DNA of 64,000 nt from NCBI GenBank assembly GCA_044229235.1, contig JBGATH010000023.1, positions 8,268 through 72,267 on the forward strand, in the 5' to 3' direction. The notes below the pieces were generated by a model that did no database searches, was not told the DNA's origin, and worked only from the letters and a program-made list of their open reading frames with translations. Made by a program: the position numbers and the translations under genes. This DNA is from UKL13-2 sp044229235. GTDB lineage: Bacteria; Pseudomonadota; Gammaproteobacteria; Burkholderiales; Usitatibacteraceae. Shown piece by piece: positions 17,617 through 27,454 of the stretch (within the stretch, counting starts at the first letter, position 1; every line of letters starts with the position of its first letter).

Positions 17617-19863
17617 ATGTTCGAGATACGCAAACGCAACCATGTGCGAGGCGCCGCCGCCATGGCACTTCTGGTCGCCACAGTCTGGCTCACGCCATCC
17701 GCGCGCGGCGCGCCGACGGTGCCGGCAAGGGTGATCGCCAATCCCTCCGCCGGCAGTGTGACCCTGACCTGGCTGCCGGTCCCCGGTGCCACGCAATACA
17801 ACGTCTATCGTGCCGGCGCGCCGGGCGTCACCGCGGGGAGTACCGGACTGGCCGGCTACACGGCCACCACCGGCCTGGCGCTCAACACCCATACTGCCGG
17901 TGGCCTCGGTAACGGCCAACCTTATTACTTCGTGGTAACCGCAGTCGATGCCACGGGCGAGAGCGGCGAATCGGCAGAAGTCCTTGCCGTGCCCTCGGCC
18001 ACGGTGGATGCGGCCAAGGCGGGCGTGAATGCCCTGTTCAGCCAGCTCGGCAGCATCGTCAACACACAGGGCGCGAATCTGTCGTACACCCACCTGCTGC
18101 CGTTGATGGCCGCCGGCCACCTGCACGAAGGATATGATGCGACGCAGTCGGCGAAGCGCCTCGCTTCCGAACTGCGCGGCGGCACGGTGGGCGCCTGGAC
18201 GCTGTCAGGCGTCGCGGCCTATGACACGGCCAACCTCATCATCACGCCGATCGGCGACATCACCTTCAACGGCGCCAACTCGCCGCTGGATGCGCGCGAC
18301 GACGGGCAGTTCGTGCTCAAGAGCGATGACGGCGGGAGTACCTGGAAAATGTTCGGCAACCAGCGCATTGCGCGGACCGACACCTCCATCACCATGCGCA
18401 TCGACCGCGGCCCGGGCAACAACCAGGGCCCGCGGCAAAACGTGAATTTCGCCGTCGAGGCGCCGCAGGGGACAGTGCTCAGCGCCACCGTTGCCGGCCC
18501 CGGCATTGCCGGCACGCTGAACATGCCCGCGAATACGCCATTGGTTGAAACCGTTGTCGGCGACCCCGCGCAGCCGGCGGGGGAATCCTTCATTCGCGAC
18601 ACCTTTTACGTGTACTTCGATCCGCCCAGCAGCCTCGGCAACAACCTGAGCTATACCTATGTCTTGACGCGCACAGCGGCGGCCGGCGGCGGTACCGTCA
18701 CCTATTCCGTGCCGTTTACACGCGGCGTTGTCAGCGATGCCGTCAACGGTTCCATCAGCATGGTCAGTCCCACCGGGCATGCTCTGGCCGACGCGACGCT
18801 GGGTGTGCCGCTGCCCCTGAACTGGTCGCTGCCCACGGCGTTCACGCTGACCGAGGTGAGGCTGAGCGGTACGGTGTCAAGTGTCGGCTTCGCCTGCCGC
18901 TTCGCCGACCAGTCGCTGCTGCCGACCGCGAATTCCGGGACGGTGACATTTCCAACGCAATGCAACGGCCAGCCGACGGTGAAGGCCAGCATCAACCTCG
19001 CCGCCATCGGCAGCGCCGATGAACGCGCCCTGCTCATCTACGAAATGTACGGCGGCGGCGGGTATGCCACGGCGCCGGCCATCACGGCAGCCACGGTCGG
19101 CGACGGACAGGTGACTATCACCTTCAGCGCACCCGCCTCCGACGGCGGCTCGCCGATCACCTCGTATCAGGTGACCTGTGACCCCGGCTTGCATGTGGCA
19201 AGCGGCACGGCATCGCCGGTAACCGTTGGCGGGTTGAGCAACGGCAGCACCTACGCCTGCCGTGTTGCCGCCGTCAATGTCATCGGCGTCGGCAATGCCT
19301 CATCCCCGGTCAATCTGACGCCAGGCGGCGCACCTGCCCTGCTGGGGATGTATTCGCGCAGACAGCATGCCAGCGCCGGCAATTTTGACTTGCCCATCAA
19401 GTCCGGCATTCCGGTGGGCGGGCCGGTGACGGTCGAACCAAGGCGCGCCGCGGGCGACCATGTCATCGTGTTCCGCTTCAACCTGCCGGTTGGCGTGGCC
19501 GGCACCGCCGCCGCATTTGATACAGCCGATGCGCCCATCGGCAGTGCCACGACGCAGCTCTCCGGCAAGGACGTTCTGGTCAACCTCAGTGGTATAGCGG
19601 ATGGTCGGCGCATTAAAGTCACCCTGAGCGGCACCAACGGCGGCGCGGGACCGGCCGTCAACTCGGTCGCAACCATCGGCTTCCTCGTCGGCGATGTCAG
19701 CGGCAACGGCGCCGTTTCGATCGGTGACGTTACTGCCCTCAAAGCGCGCACCGGCCAGCTGGTGAACTTTACGAACTACCTCTACGATATCAATCTGTCG
19801 GGCGGCATTTCGGCCAGCGACGTGCTGGGCACCAAGTTGCGTAACGGCGGTTCGCTGCAGTAG
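17617..19863 (+). CDS. Large secreted FnIII protein with dockerin-like C-terminal module
   Basis: 748 residues. Signal peptide ~1-31 (ending SARGA). FnIII-like domain 1 ~33-125 (VTLTWLPVPGATQYNVYRA). A ~330-residue middle region has no recognised fold and repeated beta-strand patterns. FnIII domain 2 ~485-570 (VTITFSAPASDGGSPITSYQ). A C-terminal module ~572-748 ends in two dockerin-like calcium loops (GDVSGNGAVSIGD and YDINLSGGISASD). The same module closes the metalloprotease at 10879. No catalytic motif is visible; adhesion or scaffolding at the cell surface is a guess. AGGGAGGAG precedes the ATG. Confidence 0.8.
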   Translation: MFEIRKRNHVRGAAAMALLVATVWLTPSARGAPTVPARVIANPSAGSVTLTWLPVPGATQYNVYRAGAPGVTAGSTGLAGYTATTGLALNTHTAGGLGNGQPYYFVVTAVDATGESGESAEVLAVPSATVDAAKAGVNALFSQLGSIVNTQGANLSYTHLLPLMAAGHLHEGYDATQSAKRLASELRGGTVGAWTLSGVAAYDTANLIITPIGDITFNGANSPLDARDDGQFVLKSDDGGSTWKMFGNQRIARTDTSITMRIDRGPGNNQGPRQNVNFAVEAPQGTVLSATVAGPGIAGTLNMPANTPLVETVVGDPAQPAGESFIRDTFYVYFDPPSSLGNNLSYTYVLTRTAAAGGGTVTYSVPFTRGVVSDAVNGSISMVSPTGHALADATLGVPLPLNWSLPTAFTLTEVRLSGTVSSVGFACRFADQSLLPTANSGTVTFPTQCNGQPTVKASINLAAIGSADERALLIYEMYGGGGYATAPAITAATVGDGQVTITFSAPASDGGSPITSYQVTCDPGLHVASGTASPVTVGGLSNGSTYACRVAAVNVIGVGNASSPVNLTPGGAPALLGMYSRRQHASAGNFDLPIKSGIPVGGPVTVEPRRAAGDHVIVFRFNLPVGVAGTAAAFDTADAPIGSATTQLSGKDVLVNLSGIADGRRIKVTLSGTNGGAGPAVNSVATIGFLVGDVSGNGAVSIGDVTALKARTGQLVNFTNYLYDINLSGGISASDVLGTKLRNGGSLQ

Positions 19864-19906
19864 CGCGTGGCCGGCAGCTGGCCGGTCGGGGAGAGTTGTT
19901 GGGCGA

Positions 19907-21085
19907 TCAGTGTTGGGGCGATCGCGGCGAAGGCGACGCTGTCGCGGCATCCTTCGCGCCTGCCGCACCCTTGGCCAGTGCCGCGGCCCGGTCCTCGGCG
20001 TCGGGCAGCAGTTGATTGACTGTGCCATCGTCATCGCCCGGGGCCAGCACTTTGCGGCTGCCGTCGGCGAGGCCGCGCAGCAGTCGCCCGCCGTCCCACA
20101 ACAGCACCTCGCCGCGCGCGCCATCCTTGAGCGCGGCATCGATGCCGATCACCCGCCCGCCGTACAGCGAGACGATTTCATCACGGGTGGTATGCCCCAC
20201 CACGATACGCTTCACATCGAACTGCTTCAGCAATGCGTTGACTTCGGCGAGGCTCGCGCGCGGCAAGCGGAAGTAGCCGCGATACCAGAGCGGTCCGTTG
20301 GTGGCGAACAGCCAGCTTGCCTGCGGGTCATCCTTGAAGGTGTCGCGCTTGTCAGCCAGCCGTGCGCGAACCTTTGTGTTGAGCGCAATCAGGTCGGGTG
20401 CCAGGCGCGGCATGTCGGGGCTGATGCCGCCGTGCACAAACAGCGTGTCGCCCAGTTTCAGCACGGTGGCGCGGGTGCGCAGCCAGCGGCCGAGCTCGGT
20501 ATCGATTCCGTACAGTTCCGGCACGCTGCGAAAAAGCAGTTTCGCCACCGTCAGATACTTGGGCTCCAGATAACGCAGGTCGCCGCGCAATACCATGTTC
20601 TCGTGATTGCCCAGCACCATCTGCACGCTGCCACCGGCTGCCCGCGCCTCCTGCGCAAGGCGATAGATGGCCCATAGCGCTTCGGTCTGCTGCGGTCCGC
20701 GATCGAATACGTCGCCGTTGATCACCAGCACACCGTCACCAAAGATCCACTGGTTGGCGGCGCCGACAATTTTCTGGGCACGCAGCAGCGAAAGAAACGC
20801 CTCTGCCCGACCATGGATATCCGACACCGCCGCCCAGCGTTGCGGCTGCGGCAGCGCATCCGGCGCGATCGGGTTGGTCGGGTTCAAGGCGAAGCCCGAT
20901 ACGCCGCCGCAGGGCGCGGCCAGCTTGGCGCCGGTGGCAAGGGCAAGCGCCTTCACCTCACCGTCGCAGACCCAGACAGCTTGGGTCGATTTTTCCTGGT
21001 GCAGCACATAGGGGCCGTCGGTGAGAGATTCGGCGGCGACGCGGAGGCTGGTGAGTAACAGCAGGGCGGTGAGGAGTGGGCGCAT
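19907..21085 (-). CDS. Exported PPP-type metallophosphoesterase
   Basis: 392 residues with a signal peptide (LLTALLLLTSLRVAAES). It carries the full calcineurin-like set of metal ligands: SDIHGR, GDVFDRG, GNHENM, then the histidines in VHGGIS and VGHTT. Spacing and the insert after GNHE resemble the bacterial Shewanella-like phosphatases of the PPP superfamily. The likely activity is metal-dependent phosphomonoester or phosphoprotein hydrolysis in the periplasm. ATG at 21085 was chosen because the signal peptide starts there; a longer upstream frame is basic and unlike an N-terminus. The C-terminus is an Ala/Lys/Ser-rich tail. Confidence 0.85.
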   Translation of the reverse strand: MRPLLTALLLLTSLRVAAESLTDGPYVLHQEKSTQAVWVCDGEVKALALATGAKLAAPCGGVSGFALNPTNPIAPDALPQPQRWAAVSDIHGRAEAFLSLLRAQKIVGAANQWIFGDGVLVINGDVFDRGPQQTEALWAIYRLAQEARAAGGSVQMVLGNHENMVLRGDLRYLEPKYLTVAKLLFRSVPELYGIDTELGRWLRTRATVLKLGDTLFVHGGISPDMPRLAPDLIALNTKVRARLADKRDTFKDDPQASWLFATNGPLWYRGYFRLPRASLAEVNALLKQFDVKRIVVGHTTRDEIVSLYGGRVIGIDAALKDGARGEVLLWDGGRLLRGLADGSRKVLAPGDDDGTVNQLLPDAEDRAAALAKGAAGAKDAATASPSPRSPQH

Positions 21086-21281
21086 CAGGGGCGATCGACG
21101 TGGTTGCCGGACTCTAGCACTGGTGCGGTCCGACGGTTGCCGCGTAGCATGGACGCGCGTTTCGCCCGGCAAACACCGGTACGAACTGCTACACAAGCAC
21201 CCTGCCCGGCAACGGTACCATTCTTGTCACCGATATTCGACGCGCAGTCGGCACCGGCCACATTGACCCATGGAGGGCAGC

Positions 21282-22625
21282 ATGAACACTCACCGGATTG
21301 CCGCCACGATTTGTCTGCTGCTGTTGGCGGCCAGCGTCATGGCGCAAGCGCCCTCGGACGCCGCCAGGCAGCGGGAAGACCTCGCGCAGTTTCGCCGTGA
21401 CTTCTTCGACAAGGACCGATCATATTCGCCGGCAGCCCGGCGCGAGGCCGAAAACAAACTGGCCGAAATGGAGAAAGCGGCCGGCAGCCTCGAGCCCGCT
21501 GCCTTCGACCTGGCGCTCGCGCGAATCACCGCGTTGGCAGACAACGGTCACACCATGACCATCGTCGCGCCGCGTTCACGCCGCTACGAGCGGGTGGACA
21601 TGCGGCTGGCGCCGTTCGGCGAGGAGTTTTATGTATTGCGCGTCAAGGCGGAAAACGCCGACCTGCTGGGCGCGCGGCTGGCATCGATCGATGGTGTGTC
21701 GATGGCGTCTCTGCGGCAGGCCTTCCGTTCACTGAGTGGCGGCACGCCGGCGTGGCGGGATCGGTCCGCGCCGTACTTCCTGGAAAGTCCTCCGCAGCTG
21801 CGTGCCGCCGGCATCGGCAAGGGCAGCGCCGCACCGGTCTACGCTTTTGTCACCATTGAAGGCAAGACGCTGGAGCGCACCTTCAGTGTTTCGCCGGCCG
21901 GCGCGGACCGCGTGCTCGGCAATGCGACGCGCTGGATGTTCCCGGTGCTGGCGCCGCTGGAAGACCGCGCCTGGCGTACGCTCATCGAGGCCGAACGCGC
22001 ACCTTGGGCGCTGCAAGAGCCGGTCAAGCGTTTCCGCTGGCGCCACGATGCCGCGCTCGACGCCGTCGTGATCGACATGCGCCAGAGCAGCAACAGCGCG
22101 AACGAAAAGCTGAAGGATTTCTTCGAAGGCGTGGAGAAACTGATCGCCGACACGCGGCCGGCCAATCTGGTGCTGGATCTTCGGCTCAATGGCGGCGGCG
22201 ACCTGACCACCACACGCGACTTCGCCGAGAAACTGCCGACGCTGGTTAAGGGGCGCATTTTCGCGCTGACCAGCCCCTGGACCTTCTCGGCCGCAATTTC
22301 GACGCTGGGCTACCTCAAGCAGGCGGCACCGGCGCGCGTGGCCATCGTCGGCGAACCGGTGGGCGACAGGCTGCAGTTCTACGCCGAAGGCCGCACCGCG
22401 ACGCTGGCCCATTCGAAGGAAGTGGTGCTGCATGCCACCGAACGCCACGACTACCAGGACGGCTGCCGCAAGTTCGACGATTGCCATCGCCCGGTGGTGA
22501 CGCGGCCGATCGCGGTGCCCTCACTGGACCCGGACATCGCGGCGCCTTGGACGATCGAGGCGTATCGCGCCGCGCGTGACCCGGCAATGGAAGCGGTGGC
22601 GGCGGCGCTGATGTCGAAGAAATAG
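21282..22625 (+). CDS. S41-family (C-terminal processing) peptidase-like secreted protein
   Basis: 447 residues with a signal peptide ending SVMAQA (~22). The C-terminal part has S41 hallmarks: VLDLRLNGGGDL (~300) and the nucleophile region TSPWTFSAAIS where the Ser of TFSAA is the likely catalytic residue. The N-terminal half is a helical cap-like region plus a PDZ-like piece (GARLASIDGVSM). It probably cleaves exported proteins or peptides in the periplasm. TGGAGGG precedes the ATG at 21282. An R-element follows about 55 bp after the stop. Confidence 0.8.
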   Translation: MNTHRIAATICLLLLAASVMAQAPSDAARQREDLAQFRRDFFDKDRSYSPAARREAENKLAEMEKAAGSLEPAAFDLALARITALADNGHTMTIVAPRSRRYERVDMRLAPFGEEFYVLRVKAENADLLGARLASIDGVSMASLRQAFRSLSGGTPAWRDRSAPYFLESPPQLRAAGIGKGSAAPVYAFVTIEGKTLERTFSVSPAGADRVLGNATRWMFPVLAPLEDRAWRTLIEAERAPWALQEPVKRFRWRHDAALDAVVIDMRQSSNSANEKLKDFFEGVEKLIADTRPANLVLDLRLNGGGDLTTTRDFAEKLPTLVKGRIFALTSPWTFSAAISTLGYLKQAAPARVAIVGEPVGDRLQFYAEGRTATLAHSKEVVLHATERHDYQDGCRKFDDCHRPVVTRPIAVPSLDPDIAAPWTIEAYRAARDPAMEAVAAALMSKK

Positions 22626-22680
22626 GCGGCAGGCGGGGCGGACAAACAGAGCGGCGCTCGGCGCGTCACCTCAAGTCCAA

Positions 22681-22745
22681 ACTCCAGCACCGGCGCGCCT
22701 TGCAGGCCGAAAATGCCCGCCGAGGCGCGCCAAATGGCGATCCGC
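22681..22745 (+). repeat. R-element copy d (asymmetric type)
   Basis: Left arm CCAGCACCGGCGCGCCT, centre CAGGCCGAAAATGCCCG, right arm AGGCGCGCCAAATGGCGATC. It lies between the S41 peptidase and aminotransferase genes. Confidence 0.85.
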
Positions 22746-22824
22746 GCGGCGCGGTGTGCAACAATCGGCTTCAGCATACTGATACCGCCAGCGTTCCACC
22801 ACCGCCCACTGCCGAGCCCATACC

Positions 22825-23949
22825 ATGCGCTATCGCCGAATGCCCATCGAACAGGAATCGCCCGAAGAAGTGGGCTACGGCAGTATTCGCTGCAACCTGG
22901 CTGAAAGCTCCATGCGCGACCGCGTGCTGGGTGACCTGAAACTCAATGTGGATCTGGCGTCGACGATACTTCTGTACGGCGACCATCGCGGGCACCCCGG
23001 CCTGCGCGCGCTGCTGGCCGCCGAATCGGCATGCGCGGCGGATCAGGTGCTGCTGACGCCGGGCGCGGCCGGGGCGCTGTTTATCGTTGCCACCAGCCTG
23101 CTCGCGCCGGGGGACCACCTGGTGGTGCTGCGCCCGAACTACGCGACCAACATCGAAACCCCGCGCAGCATCGGCTGCGATATTTCCTTTATCGAACTCA
23201 AGCTTGAACAGGGCTTCCGCTACACCGCCGAAGACATCGCAGCGGCGATGACGTCGAAGACGCGGCTGGTCAGCATCACCAATCCGCATAACCCCACCGG
23301 CACGGTCCTGGACGAGGCGGAGCTGAAACGCATCGTCGCGCTGGTCGAGGCCCGTGGAGCGTATCTGCTGGTGGACGAAACCTACCGCGACCTGGTGACC
23401 GCCACGCCGCGGCCGTTTGCCACCACGCTGGGTGAGCGCGTCATCAGCGTTGCTTCACTTTCCAAAGCCTATGGATTGCCGGGACTGCGCATCGGCTGGC
23501 TGCTGACGCGCGACCGCGAACTGAACGAGCTGTTTCTTGCCGCGAAGGAGCAGATGCTGATCTGTGGCCCGGTGCTGGATGAGGAAATCGCCTACCGCGT
23601 CTATTGCCGGCGCACGCAGGAGTTGCCGCAGATCGCGACCGCGGTTCGCCGTGGTGTCGAGGCGCTCGCCGCCTGGATCGCGCGCGAGCCGGCAATGGAG
23701 TGGGTGCAGCCGTCGGGGGGCGTGGTGGCGTTTCCGCGCATTCGCGCCGACGCGGGTGTCGACATCGCCCGCTTCTATGCAACGCTCAATCACACGCACG
23801 CCACCCTGGTAGGCCCGGGTCACTGGTTTGAGCAGGACGACCGGTACATGCGCGTCGGCTTCGGCTGGCCTTCGCCGCTGGAGTTGAACGAGGGGCTGGG
23901 GAATATCAGTGCGTCGCTGCGCGCCGCGGCCGCCCGGAATCCGCATTAA
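22825..23949 (+). CDS. Class I/II aminotransferase (PLP-dependent)
   Basis: 374 residues, fold type I. The PLP lysine is in SLSKAYGLPGLRIGW (~215-222); NPHNPTGTV (~155) and the Asp/Tyr pair LLVDETYRDL (~185) are the other cofactor-binding motifs. It should transfer an amino group between an amino acid and a 2-oxo acid. Substrate preference is not visible, and the neighbourhood has no biosynthetic operon. A shorter start (MPIEQ, five codons on) is possible. It is preceded by an R-element. Confidence 0.85.
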   Translation: MRYRRMPIEQESPEEVGYGSIRCNLAESSMRDRVLGDLKLNVDLASTILLYGDHRGHPGLRALLAAESACAADQVLLTPGAAGALFIVATSLLAPGDHLVVLRPNYATNIETPRSIGCDISFIELKLEQGFRYTAEDIAAAMTSKTRLVSITNPHNPTGTVLDEAELKRIVALVEARGAYLLVDETYRDLVTATPRPFATTLGERVISVASLSKAYGLPGLRIGWLLTRDRELNELFLAAKEQMLICGPVLDEEIAYRVYCRRTQELPQIATAVRRGVEALAAWIAREPAMEWVQPSGGVVAFPRIRADAGVDIARFYATLNHTHATLVGPGHWFEQDDRYMRVGFGWPSPLELNEGLGNISASLRAAAARNPH

Positions 23950-24206
23950 GCATTTCCCGCGGCACTACAGTAGTTGCGTCGGCATCGGTACGCCACGGCT
24001 ACGGTCTGCCTGCAATGGAAGCGCTCGTTCCCGGTGTTGCGTCGCTTCGCGACCTCGCGGTCTGATGCTGCACAGCGAAGTCTGAAAAGTCACCCGTCCG
24101 GCTTGTTCGCCGCATCATCGCGGTAAAAGGCATTGTCGGTTCCTGCCCGCTGGCGGGATCGCGCGCTGTGGCAATATCCCGTGACCAAACCCCACGGAGA
24201 AAAGCA

Positions 24207-24587
24207 ATGTTCAGCCACATCATGGTTGGCGCCAACGATGTCGACGCATCCAGAAAATTCTACGACGCCGCGCTGGGTGCGCTGGGCGTCCCGCCGGGCC
24301 GGGTAGACGATAAGGGCCGTGTGTTCTACCGGACCAAGACCGGCGTGTTCGGCATCACCAAGCCGATCAACGGCGAGCCGGCCTGCGGGGCCAATGGTGG
24401 CACCATCGGCTTTGTCGCCGACAGCGAGGAAGCGGCGAATGCGTGGCATGCGGCAGGCATTGCCAACGGCGGTACCGCCATCGAAGATCCGCCCGGCGTG
24501 CGCGAAGGCAGCACCATGAAACTGTACCTCGCCTACCTGCGTGACCCGGCGGGAAACAAGATCTGTGCGCTCAAGCGCATGGGGTGA
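24207..24587 (+). CDS. Single-domain VOC protein
   Basis: 126 residues: HIMVGANDVDASRKFYDAAL opening strand/helix and the closing YLRDPAGNKICAL motif. This is the compact VOC type common in proteobacteria, sometimes called glyoxalase-like; the expected dimer forms two metal sites. GGAGAAAAG precedes the ATG at 24207. Substrate unknown. Confidence 0.8.
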   Translation: MFSHIMVGANDVDASRKFYDAALGALGVPPGRVDDKGRVFYRTKTGVFGITKPINGEPACGANGGTIGFVADSEEAANAWHAAGIANGGTAIEDPPGVREGSTMKLYLAYLRDPAGNKICALKRMG

Positions 24588-24630
24588 CGGTCGCAGGCAG
24601 CCACACGGACTGTGGCGCCTGATTTGCTGA

Positions 24631-25002
24631 CTAGCCGTCGCCGCGCTTCTTGAGGTAGCGCGGCAATTCCACTTTTCCGTCGAGGTCTGGACGCGGCATG
24701 GCGGCTTTCTCTTTTGCGTCATCGAGGCTCAGGGTCGCGGAACCGTCGTTTGGATCCTCGTAGCAATCGCCACCGCCGTAAACCCAGAAGCGCGGCTTGC
24801 CGTAACCACCGCCTGCCGTGGTCTGTACAACACGCGGATGGCGGCGCTTCTCTGCGCCGCGCTTTTCCGTCGGTCCCTTCGGTTCGGGCACGGATCCGCC
24901 GCCCAGCACGAACTCCTCTTCTTCAGGCGCCTCGGCCTGCACGGGAGTATCCGGCTTTTCGGCCGCGGTGCCGGGCTTGAGAAACTTCGAGAAAAATCCC
25001 AT
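24631..25002 (-). CDS. Small hypothetical protein
   Basis: 123 residues, not recognised. It starts MGFFSKFLKPG, has an acidic run (EAPEEEEF), a basic middle and a Tyr/Gly-rich segment (GKPRFWVYGGGDCYEDP), and ends in KRG. There is no signal peptide, so it is probably cytoplasmic. GAGAAAG lies upstream of the ATG. Codon positions look coding and the N-terminus resembles small helical anchors, but function is unknown. Confidence 0.6.
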   Translation of the reverse strand: MGFFSKFLKPGTAAEKPDTPVQAEAPEEEEFVLGGGSVPEPKGPTEKRGAEKRRHPRVVQTTAGGGYGKPRFWVYGGGDCYEDPNDGSATLSLDDAKEKAAMPRPDLDGKVELPRYLKKRGDG

Positions 25003-25209
25003 AGGCTTTCTCGCTGCCACGGCGGGCAGCACAATTTGGAGGAGCCGAATTTACACCAAATTGACAAAAGCAGCTTGGCGCAAGGCGCGCGGTTGACAGC
25101 GGCCCAATGCCGTGCGCGGAGCGTTCCAGGAACGTGCCACCATGACCTGCCCCGATCGCTACTCACAGGCGTAGACTGGTTCGCATCCGCTTCCGCGTGG
25201 GAGGATGCG

Positions 25210-26010
25210 ATGCGTGAACTTTCATGTTTCCGGATATTTGCGTCAGACCTTCCATCCAGTCGATATATCCGCGAGTCGCTGGTTCTGCTTTGCCTGTGCC
25301 TGACAGCCTGCGGCACCACGCGCTTTGCCGTTCCCGAAGGGCGGGAACTTGAAATCACGGTGGCGATGGAGGCATCGGTGCCCGAAGGGATCGGCATCAG
25401 CAACGAGGTCCTGAAAGCGGATGCCTCAACCGGCGCCAAAAGTGGCGCCGCGTTTGGTGCCGTGCTCGGCAGCGTTGGCGCTGGGGCATGTGCCCTTGCC
25501 GGACCGGCGGCGGCGTTATGCGTGCCCGTGGTGATCCTCGCTTCGACGGGAGTTTTCAGTGCCACAGGCGCCGCGGTCGGTGCCGGGGTCGGCGTGATCG
25601 AAGGCTGGAGCCAGGAGCGCGTGGATCAGTTGAAGGCGCGCCTCGAGCATTACCGGGAAGCCCATTCGCCAATTGCTGATCTGACAAATCACTTGCGGGC
25701 TGAGGCTGCGACAAAATGGACGCTGGGCGACGGCCCGAACGCGACCGTCATTCGGGTGACCTTACAGCGGTTGGCGGTTCATATGCATCGCGGCGAAAAG
25801 GCTGCGCTGGGAATCAAGGCCAAAGTGACCTATGAGACCCCGGGACACCGCCGCGACAGGACCCGGGCATTGCGATGGTACGAATGGGTCGAGCCGGAAG
25901 TCCCTTCGCTGGAGTGGATCAACGCCTCCGACGAGAAAATCGCCGAACACCTGCGCGCAGTCCATCAACAGCTGGTCGACATGATCATCCTCGAGATGTG
26001 GCCGACCTGA
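25210..26010 (+). CDS. Hypothetical lipoprotein with glycine-rich hydrophobic segment
   Basis: 266 residues. Hydrophobic signal then lipobox LTAC (Cys ~35). Residues ~75-130 form a Gly/Ala-rich double hydrophobic segment (GAAFGAVLGSVGAG and GAAVGAGVGVI), glycine-zipper-like. The C-terminal ~130 residues are mixed alpha/beta with no recognised motif. GGAGGATGCG precedes the ATG at 25210. It likely sits in the outer membrane or periplasm; role unknown. Confidence 0.7.
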   Translation: MRELSCFRIFASDLPSSRYIRESLVLLCLCLTACGTTRFAVPEGRELEITVAMEASVPEGIGISNEVLKADASTGAKSGAAFGAVLGSVGAGACALAGPAAALCVPVVILASTGVFSATGAAVGAGVGVIEGWSQERVDQLKARLEHYREAHSPIADLTNHLRAEAATKWTLGDGPNATVIRVTLQRLAVHMHRGEKAALGIKAKVTYETPGHRRDRTRALRWYEWVEPEVPSLEWINASDEKIAEHLRAVHQQLVDMIILEMWPT

Positions 26011-26279
26011 GTGACGAGGGCGCAGCTTTTCCATCAGAGCGAAGTCCCCGCGGGTTGGGACATCGAGAAACGACAGGGTGAGTCTTGGCGGAACGGGCTC
26101 GTACCTGGTCGATGCGAGGGTGCCGCCGTGCCGGGAATGGCTTCTTGATGTTGAGTTTTTCGGTTCCATCCCAATATTTGTGCAGTAGTTCGACATCTCC
26201 AAATCGCTGCGCACCGCGTGGCGGATGCAATTTTGTCCTTGCTTGACGCCTCATCCAACTTCTCTTTCGACCAGGCCCC

Positions 26280-27368
26280 ATGTCACCGACCACACTTTTG
26301 TCCCCCTATTCGCTGCGCAACCTGGCACTCACCAACCGCGCCGTGATGGCACCCATGACGCGCAGCCGTGCGGTGGAAGCCAACACTCCCAATGCCCTGA
26401 TGGCCGAGTACTACGGCCAGCGCGCCAGCGCCGGACTGATTGTCACCGAAGGCGTGTCACCTTCGCCCAACGGTTTGGGCTACCCGCGAATTCCCGGACT
26501 GTTCAATGCGGCGCAAGTGGCCGGCTGGAAACTGACCACCGATGCCGTGCATGCCAAGGGCGGCAAGATCTTCGCCCAGTTCATGCACACCGGCCGCGTG
26601 GCCCATGTCGCCAACCTGCCGGCGGGCGCCGAGGTGGTGGGCCCCACCGACGCCGTCTGCCCCGGTCAGATGTACTCCGACAGCCTGGGCATGCAACCGC
26701 ACAGCCCGCCGCGCGCGATGACTCAGGCCGATATCGACCGCGCCGTGGGTGAATTTGCTCATGCCGCCAAACTCGCTGTCGAGGCCGGGTTCGATGGTGT
26801 GGAATTGCATGCCGCCAATGGCTACCTGATCGAGCAGTTTCTCAATGCCAATGTCAACACGCGGTCCGATGGCTACGGCGGTTCGATCGCGGCGCGCAAT
26901 CGTTTTGCGCTGGAAGTGGTGCGGGCCTGCGTCGCGGCGATCGGCGCGGAGCGGGTCGGCATCCGGCTGTCGCCTTATGGCGTCTTCAACACCACCGGTC
27001 ACTACCCGGAACAGGACGCGCAGTACCTTGCGTTGATGAAGGAACTGTCCGCACTGAAGCTCGCGTACGTGCACGTGCTCGATCATTCGGCACAAGGCGC
27101 GCCGCCAGTGCCCGCTGCCTTCAAGCTTGCATTGCGCCACGCGTTCGACGGGCCTTTCATTCTGGCCGGCGGATTCGATGCCGCATCCGCGCAAAAGGCG
27201 CTCGATGAGGACCAGGCCGACCTGATCGCGTTTGCCCGCCCGTTCCTGGCCAACCCGGATCTGGTTGCGCGCATGGCCAAAGGTGCCGCGCTCAACGCAC
27301 CCGATATGTCCACCTTCTACACGCCTGGGCCGAAGGGCTACACGGACTATCCGGCGCTGACGGCCTGA
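26280..27368 (+). CDS. Old yellow enzyme family FMN-dependent alkene reductase
   Basis: 362 residues, the usual OYE length. Features: NRAVMAPMTRSRA (FMN-binding Thr), QFMHTGRVAH, the substrate pair in GVELHAANGYLIEQF (His and Asn), NTRSDGYGGS, and the phosphate-binding ILAGGFDAASA. The enzyme reduces activated C=C bonds (enones, maleimides) or nitro groups with NAD(P)H. It is an orphan gene followed by a perfect terminator hairpin at 27397. The start is the only ATG that gives the conserved N-terminus. Confidence 0.9.
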   Translation: MSPTTLLSPYSLRNLALTNRAVMAPMTRSRAVEANTPNALMAEYYGQRASAGLIVTEGVSPSPNGLGYPRIPGLFNAAQVAGWKLTTDAVHAKGGKIFAQFMHTGRVAHVANLPAGAEVVGPTDAVCPGQMYSDSLGMQPHSPPRAMTQADIDRAVGEFAHAAKLAVEAGFDGVELHAANGYLIEQFLNANVNTRSDGYGGSIAARNRFALEVVRACVAAIGAERVGIRLSPYGVFNTTGHYPEQDAQYLALMKELSALKLAYVHVLDHSAQGAPPVPAAFKLALRHAFDGPFILAGGFDAASAQKALDEDQADLIAFARPFLANPDLVARMAKGAALNAPDMSTFYTPGPKGYTDYPALTA

Positions 27369-27396
27369 CAGCAAGCGGCCAAGGCACGGCAGCAGC

Positions 27397-27420
27397 AAAG
27401 CCCGGCTCCGGCCGGGCTTT
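27397..27420. terminator. Terminator hairpin between convergent genes
   Basis: AAAGCCCGGC, loop TCCG, GCCGGGCTTT: a perfect 10-bp stem with A/T ends on both sides. It can act for the reductase gene (plus) and the convergent gene at 27455 (minus). Confidence 0.85.
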
Positions 27421-27454
27421 GCATTTGCGCACGCCGACAACAGCGATGTGGCAG

